Source of the DNA: Anaerolineae bacterium
GTDB taxonomy: Bacteria > Chloroflexota > Anaerolineae > B4-G1
DNA: 7,236 bases
Assembly: GCA_030612185.1 (NCBI GenBank)
Contig: JAUWOI010000218.1
Location: 1-7,236 of the forward strand
Reading direction: 5' to 3'
The notes beneath the pieces were generated by a model. The model saw only the letters and a program-made list of their open reading frames with translations. It had not been told where the DNA came from and did no database searches. Below, piece by piece: positions 1-4,782 of the stretch. Numbering within the stretch: position 1 is the first letter of the stretch; each line of letters begins with the position of its first letter. Made by a program: the position numbers and the translations under genes.

Positions 1-61
1 GTGAGATAAGCCGGGCCAGTGCGTAACGATTGCCGGCCAGGGCCTCCGCTACCAGTTCCAC
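1..61 (-). CDS. meaB: Methylmalonyl-CoA mutase-associated GTPase MeaB, N-terminal fragment (runs off the left edge)
   Basis: Only the first 20 codons are present, starting at a GTG at complement 59-61. They read M-E-L-V-A-E-A-L-A-G-N-R-Y-A-L-A-R-L-I-S. The pattern LVxxALAGxRxALARLIS is the usual N-terminus of the MeaB/ArgK family of P-loop GTPases, before the Walker A region, which would lie outside the window. The start sits one base after the TGA of the mutase subunit (TGA-C-GTG). A GAGGG ribosome binding site at 67-71 lies inside the end of that gene, 5 bases before the GTG, so translation is probably coupled. In known systems MeaB guards methylmalonyl-CoA mutase against inactivation and helps load intact adenosylcobalamin. 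The neighbour fits this role exactly. The call rests on a short stretch plus context, and the GTPase motifs cannot be checked here. Confidence 0.8.
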   Translation of the reverse strand, partial: MELVAEALAGNRYALARLIS

Positions 62-62
62 G

Positions 63-461
63 TCAGCCCTCGGTCAGTTGCTGGCGGATGAAGTCGGCCA
101 CCACCTGGGTGTTCGTGCCTGGGCCGAAGATGCCCGCCACGCCCAGCCCCTTCAGCGCCAGCACGTCCTCGTCGGGGATGATGCCGCCGATGAAGACCTT
201 GACGCGGTCCAGTCCGGCCTCACCCAGCCCCTCGACCACCCGGGGCACCAGTGTCATGTGCGCGCCCGAAAGGATGCTCAGCCCCACCGCGTCCACGTCC
301 TCTTGCAGCGCCGCTTCAACGATCATCTCTGGGGTCTGGCGCAAGCCCGTGTAAATGACCTCCATCCCGGCGTCCCGCAGCGCGCGGGCGATGACCTTGG
401 CCCCCCGGTCGTGCCCGTCGAGGCCCGGCTTGGCGATCAGAATGCGTAGTCGCTCGCTCAT
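63..461 (-). CDS. Methylmalonyl-CoA mutase, B12-binding (C-terminal) subunit
   Basis: This 132-residue protein is a stand-alone cobalamin-binding domain. The base-off/His-on signature DxHxxG is seen as DGHDRG (D15, H17, G20), with H17 the expected cobalt ligand. The second and third family signatures follow as LSILSG (residues 61-66) and IGGIIP (91-96). The opening ([20 protein letters not shown]) and the '[13 protein letters not shown]' region are typical of the small mutase subunit found in two-gene mutases, where the TIM-barrel catalytic subunit is encoded separately. It would convert methylmalonyl-CoA and succinyl-CoA in the cytoplasm together with that large subunit, which is not in this window. 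The ATG is fixed by an in-frame TGA three codons upstream. The nearest Shine-Dalgarno sequence, AAGGAG at 474-479, lies 12 bases away, which is rather far. meaB follows after one base, supporting the assignment. Another B12-dependent acyl-CoA mutase (for example isobutyryl- or ethylmalonyl-CoA mutase) remains possible because the small subunits look alike. Confidence 0.92.
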   Translation of the reverse strand: MSERLRILIAKPGLDGHDRGAKVIARALRDAGMEVIYTGLRQTPEMIVEAALQEDVDAVGLSILSGAHMTLVPRVVEGLGEAGLDRVKVFIGGIIPDEDVLALKGLGVAGIFGPGTNTQVVADFIRQQLTEG

Positions 462-505
462 CAGGTTTCACCGCTCCTTGTTGTAGTTATCTCAGGTCGG
501 CATGG

Positions 506-534
506 ATTATACAACAGTTCACATGAGTTGGAAA
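506..534 (-). promoter_or_regulatory. Sigma70-type promoter of the mutase-meaB operon
   Basis: Read on the minus strand, a perfect -10 box TATAAT (506-511) is preceded by a 17-base spacer and a -35 box TTTCCA (529-534; 4 of 6 matches to TTGACA). The expected start point, around 498-500, gives a leader of about 40 bases that includes the AAGGAG at 474-479. The spacing and perfect -10 make this the best promoter in the window. It has not been tested. Confidence 0.65.
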
Positions 535-541
535 GCAAGGT

Positions 542-568
542 CAATGAACAATGAACCAATGACCAATG
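542..568. repeat. CAATG direct-repeat array (7-8 bp period) upstream of the mutase promoter
   Basis: Four consecutive units begin with CAATG: CAATGAA (542-548), CAATGAAC (549-556), CAATGAC (557-563) and CAATG (564-568). On the minus strand they read as CATTG repeats. They end 7 bases upstream of the -35 box of the mutase promoter, at about positions -42 to -70 of that promoter. They may be a binding site for an activator working from direct repeats. Alternatively they may be a neutral short tandem repeat of the heptanucleotide kind known from cyanobacterial intergenic DNA. Confidence 0.6.
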
Positions 569-583
569 TAGTTCGTTTGACTT

Positions 584-758
584 TTTACGACTCTGGAGAA
601 CCTACCCAGCCTGCACGAGGACGTGTCAGCAGCGGCAGTGGTGGGGCGAGCGCCCCCTGGCCGTCGTCGTGCCCGTGGAAGGAGCCGAGGGACGGATAAC
701 GGCTGATGCAGTACAGGAACACCTGCAGGAGTTCGTGGCCGATGGGGTTATCGCAGAA
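584..758 (+). pseudogene. Remnant of an acyl-CoA synthetase (AMP-binding enzyme C-terminal domain), frameshifted and truncated at both ends
   Basis: Two overlapping plus-strand frames give parts of one conserved segment. Frame A (584-646) reads TLENLPSLHEDVSAAAVVG. This matches the family pattern 'LENxLxxHPxVxEAAVVG' at the start of the mobile C-terminal domain. Frame B (639-758) reads WWGERPLAVVVPVEGAEG and then ITADAVQEHLQEFVADGVIAE, matching 'KWGERPLAxVVxxPGA…Lxx(F)VAxGxIA'. The residues that normally join them (VPHPxxW) are missing at the frame change near 644. The part after GVIAE, which should carry the PDR and P(K/R)TSVGKxxK motifs, is absent. A stop precedes frame A at 578-580. Intact enzymes of this family have about 500-560 residues and activate fatty acids with ATP and CoA; this piece of about 58 residues cannot. 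Family recognition is from memory of the motifs. Confidence 0.68.
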
Positions 759-779
759 ATGACCCAATACTTGATTAGG

Positions 780-2963
780 TCAATAGGATGCACTTATTGT
801 ATAGGGAGGCACGCTGTCTGCATTCGGCACATAGACAAAAACATAGATGCCCATTGCCTCCAGAGCATCGTAGGATAGAACCATGGGGCAGATCTCACCC
901 CCTTGGTTCCCCCCAAAGTTCCTCAGTAGGTCCCGATTATCCCAAGATATGTTGCCTGCGCAGTCACAGGTGACATAGCTATAGAAGAGTAAATTCCCGT
1001 CAACATTCAGATCGCTGACGGTGACTGTCAGAGGACCGGGACCGGTCAAGTCTACATAGTACCAGTGGTACTCGTCAACGTACGTCACCACCTCGCCAGA
1101 CTCCAGAGGGCCGATAATCCTCGCCGGCTGACAGCGGAGGATAACAGGCAAGTATATTTCTGTCTGTGTCGGGATTATCTCTGTCGTGATCACTCGGGTG
1201 AAAGGCTCTGCATGACCAGTTGCAATTTGGGCCGTGCAGGTGACAAAGCCAGTAGACCCAGCCGCGATACTCGCGACCACGGTAATCTCGCCTGTGCCAC
1301 CTATGGGTTCAGGGATTGGCGACCAGACGTATGTTTGTGAGGAGATTTTAGTATCCGGTAGAGGCATGGAGGTGCTGATCTCAGCCTGTCCATCCAGAGT
1401 GACGGTGATGCGTAAGCCCTCGGCGCTTATGCCGCCCACGTACGTGTAGATCAGTGTATATGTTAGCTCTTCCCCTGCCCCGACAGGATCAGGGCTGCCA
1501 ACCACATCCAGGCCAAGCGGCTTTAAGATCACGTGGGCCCTGCAACCTGAATACTTCGGAATATCATTTGGAGCAATCACGATTAGTGTCGGGTAACAAG
1601 TTCCGGGTAGATTAACAGTGGGGGTGAAAGTCAACGTCAGGGAAATCATCTCGCCTCTTGAGATAGTGCCTGTATTCTTCGGATGCGCTACAGTGTGACC
1701 ACAGCGATCAGGTGCCAATAACTCAGATACAGTAAATGAAATCGGGCAGTTGCTGGTATTGGTCAGTGTAAGGATATAGTCCAGTGCCACACCAGGCACA
1801 GCCCAGCCGGTGCCGCAGCTAGAGAGATCGCAATCAACGTTACGATGAACCGGTGTCGTTATCGGAGGATGGCTTATGGGTTTCGCGTCGTCAACGCTAG
1901 CCTCGAAGAGGGAGGATAAAGGAGTATCCGCATCACTTTCAACATGTACTGAGACAACGAGTGTCACTATCAGGCTATCCCCTTGTGGCGCCAACCCATC
2001 TGGAAAACGCCAAACGTGCACCTGGTCATTTGCAGCGTAGGTTGAAGTTTGATCAGTGTCCGAGTATACCAGCGTGGTACGGCTATCCAACGTGCTTGTC
2101 AAACATACAGAGTTGGCAGGGCTGCCACCGGTATTGACCAAAGTAACTACATAGGTCAAGGTCCCCGTTGGAGAGACAGAAGCAGGATTTGCGTCTACGT
2201 CAAGGACCAAATAGGGCGTGATCGGGCAATCAGATACAATTACGTCGTCAAAGTGAACGTAACCCCTCCCCTCCAATTTAGCATCGAGTCGGCCCCATCT
2301 AGCTCCGTTGGGAGCTACGCCACTGCCTTTCACCTGGACCCAGCCACCATTGGGCGCTGATAGCGTTGACTCCAAGACAGAATTAGATCTATCGTCATCA
2401 ATAGGCTCACCATCACTATCTAAGAACCTTAACTTCAGATAAGCTCTTGCACCATCAAGCATATAGTATGCTCGGATCCACCCTGTAAAACTATACTGCT
2501 TGCCTTCCTGAATCTGGAAATAATGCGAAGAAGGTGTGCGCCAAGCAGCGTTCACATCCTTGGTGCCAATGATAAACACCGAGTGGGTACCACTATATGA
2601 AATGAAGTCATCCCACAGCATCGTAGCATCAGTAGTGCCCCCCGGCCACTCGGAACAACGCCAGCCATCCGGTACGGGCTCACCCCGACACGTACTCGTC
2701 GTTGAGGTAGGGGGTTCGAAGCTGGGGTTGATTACCAGGTTACTTGCCTGTCGTAGCAATCCTCGATTGAAACGTGTTAGGATGGGTTCAGAACTGAGAT
2801 CGGCTACCAGGCTGCCTATCAGACCTGGCCGCTCTTCAACTGCTAGTCCGACACCTGTGCTCTGGTATTCAAGCAGTTGACACAAACCCAGCACAAGTAA
2901 CAAGTCGAACCCTAAGATAACAACAATGCGTACTAGGACATTCTTTTGTCTTTCTTCAACCAT
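780..2963 (-). CDS. Membrane-anchored multi-domain surface protein with carbohydrate-binding-like, DUF11-type and C-terminal PPC-like domains
   Basis: This 727-residue protein opens with a short charged N-terminus and one hydrophobic segment (about 10-31), which acts as an uncleaved anchor or signal peptide. Most of it should therefore be outside the membrane. Residues 75-246 look like a galactose-binding/CBM4-9-type fold: NLVINPSFE near the start, then DGW, and a closing VHFDDVIVSD. Three Ig-like or DUF11-type beta domains follow at about 249-375 (TYVVTLVNTGGSPANSV), 378-480 (DYILTLTNTSNCPISF) and 482-595 (TYTLIYTYVGG). The linker IYLPVILR (603-610) precedes a C-terminal beta domain (611-727) resembling bacterial pre-peptidase C-terminal (PPC) domains. 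There are 15 cysteines outside the anchor, six of them in the second Ig-like domain, which suggests disulfides. No enzyme motif or LPxTG sorting signal is seen. AAAGGAG (2970-2976) lies 6 bases before the ATG. It is the last gene of a same-strand set of three. A role in surface adhesion or polysaccharide binding is only inferred. Confidence 0.85.
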   Translation of the reverse strand: MVEERQKNVLVRIVVILGFDLLLVLGLCQLLEYQSTGVGLAVEERPGLIGSLVADLSSEPILTRFNRGLLRQASNLVINPSFEPPTSTTSTCRGEPVPDGWRCSEWPGGTTDATMLWDDFISYSGTHSVFIIGTKDVNAAWRTPSSHYFQIQEGKQYSFTGWIRAYYMLDGARAYLKLRFLDSDGEPIDDDRSNSVLESTLSAPNGGWVQVKGSGVAPNGARWGRLDAKLEGRGYVHFDDVIVSDCPITPYLVLDVDANPASVSPTGTLTYVVTLVNTGGSPANSVCLTSTLDSRTTLVYSDTDQTSTYAANDQVHVWRFPDGLAPQGDSLIVTLVVSVHVESDADTPLSSLFEASVDDAKPISHPPITTPVHRNVDCDLSSCGTGWAVPGVALDYILTLTNTSNCPISFTVSELLAPDRCGHTVAHPKNTGTISRGEMISLTLTFTPTVNLPGTCYPTLIVIAPNDIPKYSGCRAHVILKPLGLDVVGSPDPVGAGEELTYTLIYTYVGGISAEGLRITVTLDGQAEISTSMPLPDTKISSQTYVWSPIPEPIGGTGEITVVASIAAGSTGFVTCTAQIATGHAEPFTRVITTEIIPTQTEIYLPVILRCQPARIIGPLESGEVVTYVDEYHWYYVDLTGPGPLTVTVSDLNVDGNLLFYSYVTCDCAGNISWDNRDLLRNFGGNQGGEICPMVLSYDALEAMGIYVFVYVPNADSVPPYTISASY

Positions 2964-3016
2964 TTTGTGCTCCTTTGAAAAAACGTCGGATCAAGGGCAA
3001 TAGTGGGGTTCTCGTG

Positions 3017-3059
3017 GCGGACAGTAGTTCTCCACCACCAGATATGGTTCTAGGTCCGC
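3017..3059. other. Inverted repeat upstream of the 727-residue surface protein gene
   Basis: GCGGAC (3017-3022) and GTCCGC (3054-3059) are perfect 6-base complements separated by 31 bases. Short inner pairings (TAG/CTA and ACC/GGT) are possible. It lies about 54 bases upstream of the start codon with no T-run after it on either strand, so it is not a simple terminator. It could be a leader hairpin or chance. The rest of 2977-3272 shows no gene I recognise. Confidence 0.25.
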
Positions 3060-3272
3060 GCAAAGCGTCCAATGTGAGAACTGTTGCCTCTTTCTGGCAG
3101 GGCTGCCCCCGCTATGACGCTGATGCTTGTTCAGCCTGGGTTGCTGCCCCTGGGAAAAGGATCAATATGGAAATGAGAGCGATGGCTGAAGACGACACAG
3201 CCTCCTGCCAACGTAATCGGATCATCGGAGATTGAGGTCAGTTCACGACTACAAATCCTAATCTCACAAGAC

Positions 3273-3809
3273 TCATGGAGGCGTGGCTGTGGGCGGTCTT
3301 GGAGGCGTGGCTGTGGACGGTTTGGGAGGCGTAACTGTGGGAGGACTTGTAGACGTGGGCGACGGTGGTGGCTTGGTCGCTGGCGGCGCGGTCGCTGGCG
3401 GCGCGGTCGGTGACGCTGGAGTAGGAGTACGGGTTGGAACCACGACTGTGGAGGTGGCCGTAGGCGTGGGTGTGGGCGTGTACGTTGGCGTTGGCGGGGG
3501 CGATAGCGGCTCGGTGGTCGGCGTGGGTGTAGGCGTGTGCGAAGGGGACACGGTAGGCGTGATGGTGGCAATGTGCGTAGGGCTCACGACAGGAGACGCA
3601 GTGGCTGTGGCAGTGGGTGAGGGGGTAGGCGTAGGCGTCGGAGTATCAGTGGTTGTTAAGGTGAGTGTGGCAGTAGGCGTGGGAGTAGACTCGTCCGAAT
3701 TAAACCAGGTGGGTACGAAATAAACTGTAGCGCATAGAAATATGAGAACTAAGATTGTACTGATCACAATTTGGAGCAGCGGATGAGGAGGCTTAAATCT
3801 TGCTCTCAT
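3273..3809 (-). CDS. Membrane-anchored Thr/Pro-rich protein
   Basis: This 178-residue protein has a basic N-terminus ([10 protein letters not shown]), one transmembrane segment (about 11-32) and then, from residue 41 to the end, almost only Thr, Pro, Ser, Ala and Val ([21 protein letters not shown]). The topology should be N-in with the tail outside. Such tails are extended and often glycosylated, and usually work as spacers between a membrane anchor and a folded domain. Here no folded domain follows: the chain stops in the repeat (RPPTATPP). The ATG follows the stop of the 170-residue gene after four bases, with only a weak GAGATGAAG-like ribosome site, so translation is probably coupled. 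The tail is encoded by slippage-prone repeats, so its length may vary or the gene may have lost a C-terminal domain. Other long open frames on both strands here are effects of the repeat. The function is unknown. Confidence 0.75.
   Translation of the reverse strand: MRARFKPPHPLLQIVISTILVLIFLCATVYFVPTWFNSDESTPTPTATLTLTTTDTPTPTPTPSPTATATASPVVSPTHIATITPTVSPSHTPTPTPTTEPLSPPPTPTYTPTPTPTATSTVVVPTRTPTPASPTAPPATAPPATKPPPSPTSTSPPTVTPPKPSTATPPRPPTATPP
3277..3348. repeat. Three 24-bp tandem units encoding the octapeptide end of the Thr/Pro-rich tail
   Basis: Units 3277-3300, 3301-3324 and 3325-3348 begin GGAGGCGT. Unit 1 matches unit 2 at 21 of 24 bases and unit 3 at 20 of 24. On the minus strand they encode the octads [16 protein letters not shown] and SPPTVTPP, the very end of the protein. 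The next 24 bases are a much poorer copy. Confidence 0.75.
3376..3405. repeat. Perfect 15-bp tandem duplication in the Thr/Pro-rich gene
   Basis: GTCGCTGGCGGCGCG occurs twice in a row (3376-3390 and 3391-3405) without a mismatch. On the minus strand it encodes APPAT twice. Being a multiple of three, it keeps the frame. Perfect identity suggests a recent duplication. Confidence 0.8.
3448..3700. repeat. Degenerate hexanucleotide zone (GTGGGC/GTAGGC type) encoding Thr-Pro dipeptides
   Basis: The plus strand is dominated by variants of GTGGGCGTGGGTGTAGGCGT, which on the minus strand are Thr-Pro codon pairs. The six-base period leaves several frames free of stops on both strands, which explains the spurious Val-Gly-rich and Arg-Pro-rich reading frames here. 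The repeat is interrupted by non-repeat codons, for example around 3555-3590, so it is old rather than freshly expanded. Confidence 0.65.
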
Positions 3810-3813
3810 AACT

Positions 3814-4326
3814 TCATCTCATAAAAGCAAAAACACCAACAAAAACCGATAATACCAGCAAGAATAGCAGCCCTACGACTATAAACTTATATGGTCCAAT
3901 CTTGTCCAAGTTCTTAAGAAGTTTCCATACCTCCTTTCTTCCTGAAAGAGATTCCTTTGCTCCTAAGAAGAGGGATTCTCCTGTGAGGCAGTAGTGCAGG
4001 AGGCAGTAACGTGCCAACAGCCACAAAGCACCGTAAGCAGAGAGGAGTGCCACTGCACTGGAAACCGTCGCCGCAATCAGTCTTGGAATCTCCGATATAC
4101 CGCTTATCCCAGGCAAGAAGGCGGCTATTGCCGTCGCAACGCCAGCAAGGGCTATCGTGACTTCCACCATGCCCGGATCAACATCGTATTCGTCCGTTTT
4201 GACTCGCAACCAACTATTCACTTTTTCGCCTTGAAGCCGTTCCTCGCGCAGCATGACGAGGATGGTGTCCAGCAAGTAATTGAGACACTCGGCTTCCTGT
4301 TGGATGGTTAGCCATTCGTCGGACAT
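3814..4326 (-). CDS. Small integral membrane protein, three predicted helices, unknown function
   Basis: I do not recognise a family for this 170-residue protein. The first 50 residues are a charged, amphipathic region ([20 protein letters not shown]) that probably forms a cytoplasmic helix or coiled coil. Three hydrophobic segments follow at about 53-72, 84-112 and 147-168. The charged loop between the second and third ([21 protein letters not shown]) should be cytoplasmic or membrane-proximal. AAAGGAG (4332-4338) lies 5 bases before the ATG, a strong ribosome site. It is the first gene of the minus-strand envelope set, and its TGA is four bases from the start of the Thr/Pro-rich gene, so the two are probably made together and may form a complex. 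The layout (soluble helix plus adjacent membrane helices) loosely recalls small two-helix effector domains such as SLATT, but nothing in the sequence is specific enough to call that. Confidence 0.75.
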   Translation of the reverse strand: MSDEWLTIQQEAECLNYLLDTILVMLREERLQGEKVNSWLRVKTDEYDVDPGMVEVTIALAGVATAIAAFLPGISGISEIPRLIAATVSSAVALLSAYGALWLLARYCLLHYCLTGESLFLGAKESLSGRKEVWKLLKNLDKIGPYKFIVVGLLFLLVLSVFVGVFAFMR

Positions 4327-4641
4327 AGGGTCTCCTTTCGTAAACAGATATATTCACTTGCCGGGCGCGCCATCACCACCGGCAGGCGAAGAAACGGATC
4401 GACACTAGCAGGGTCCACATCAAGAAAGCGGGAGAATCGTGACGAGCAAGGGGATAACCGCAGATGGAGAAATACTCGACGCGCGCGCAAATCGTGTGTT
4501 TCTACGCCCCGAGCAACTCATACTCTCCTGCGACTCATGTGCCGGTTGCCCGCCCCCATTCAACATCCCAGATACACGCTAATAGATACTACCAGATTAT
4601 ACCCAACTTCTGTTACGAAGTCAATAGCCTGGGGGCAGATA

Positions 4642-4657
4642 CGACGACTGATCGTCG
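4642..4657. promoter_or_regulatory. Short perfect inverted repeat in the divergent intergenic region
   Basis: CGACGA (4642-4647), a 4-base loop CTGA, and TCGTCG (4652-4657) form a perfect 6-bp dyad. No T-run follows on either strand, so it is not an intrinsic terminator. It lies between the divergent starts of fabH and the three-helix membrane protein gene, so an operator is conceivable. A dyad this short can also arise by chance. Confidence 0.3.
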
Positions 4658-4688
4658 AAATTCGGTGTTCTCATGAACCAATTGGCAC

Positions 4689-4716
4689 TTGACGTTTGAC
4701 GCCTGACGTTTGACGC
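4689..4716. repeat. Four-unit heptanucleotide tandem repeat upstream of fabH
   Basis: Four 7-base units run without a break: TTGACGT (4689-4695), TTGACGC (4696-4702), CTGACGT (4703-4709), TTGACGC (4710-4716). A decayed fifth unit, TCGCCGC, follows. TTGACG resembles a -35 box, but no -10 box sits at the right distance from any unit. The array begins about 94 bases before the fabH start. In the rest of 4327-4782 I see only the hairpin at 4642-4657 and the possible -10 box at 4749; there is no gene I can support. Confidence 0.75.
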
Positions 4717-4748
4717 TCGCCGCAACTTCTACCCTCCCCCGGTGTTCT

Positions 4749-4754
4749 TATAAA
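4749..4754 (+). promoter_or_regulatory. Possible -10 box for fabH
   Basis: TATAAA lies 28 bases before the ATG and would give a leader of about 22 bases that includes the GAGGAGGG ribosome site (4768-4775). No -35 match is found 16-18 bases upstream (the area is CTTCTA/ACCCTC), so the promoter would be weak or activator-dependent. Confidence 0.3.
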
Positions 4755-4782
4755 CTGATATGACTCTGAGGAGGGAACCCAA

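Noticed and set aside
19..449. Plus-strand open frames opposite the mutase subunit gene
   Set aside because: They lie antisense to a gene with clear B12-binding motifs; their products are Arg/Pro/Ser-rich with no recognisable domain and reflect the high GC content.
717..734. Near-palindrome GAAC-A-CCTGCAGG-A-GTTC as a regulatory site or terminator of the surface gene
   Set aside because: It falls inside the synthetase remnant, where the same bases encode the family-like EHLQEF, and there is no T-run. Chance from codon choice explains it.
2049..2880. Plus-strand open frames opposite the surface protein
   Set aside because: They are antisense to a continuous 727-codon frame with ordered domains, and have no ribosome sites or family resemblance.
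2867..2900. Lipoprotein signal around Cys28 of the surface protein
   Set aside because: The residues before the Cys are V-L-G-L; a lipobox needs a small residue (Gly, Ala or Ser) directly before the Cys, and here it is Leu.
3277..3405. CRISPR-like array
   Set aside because: The units are contiguous, without spacers, in frame with the Thr/Pro-rich protein, and no cas genes are present.
3131..3571. Arg-Pro-rich minus-strand frame as a separate gene
   Set aside because: It is the shifted frame of the same repeats and has no proper start context. Only its non-repeat tail is worth keeping in mind as a possible frameshifted end.
3283..3723. Val-Gly-rich plus-strand frame (146 residues) opposite the Thr/Pro-rich gene
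   Set aside because: It is the mirror of Thr-Pro codon repeats: a six-base period keeps both strands open. It has no ribosome site or signal sequence, whereas the minus-strand gene has a membrane anchor and sits in an operon.
3814..4326. Three-helix protein as a SLATT-type defence effector
   Set aside because: A charged helix followed by membrane helices is too general. No nucleotidyltransferase, SLOG or other sensing partner lies nearby, so a defence role has no support.
4308..4490. 60-codon minus-strand frame overlapping the start of the three-helix protein gene
   Set aside because: It has no family resemblance, membrane segment or ribosome site, and it runs over the good ribosome site of the next gene.
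4689..4754. TTGACG units as -35 boxes for fabH
   Set aside because: The last unit is 33 bases from TATAAA, too far for sigma70, and no -10 match lies 16-18 bases after any unit.
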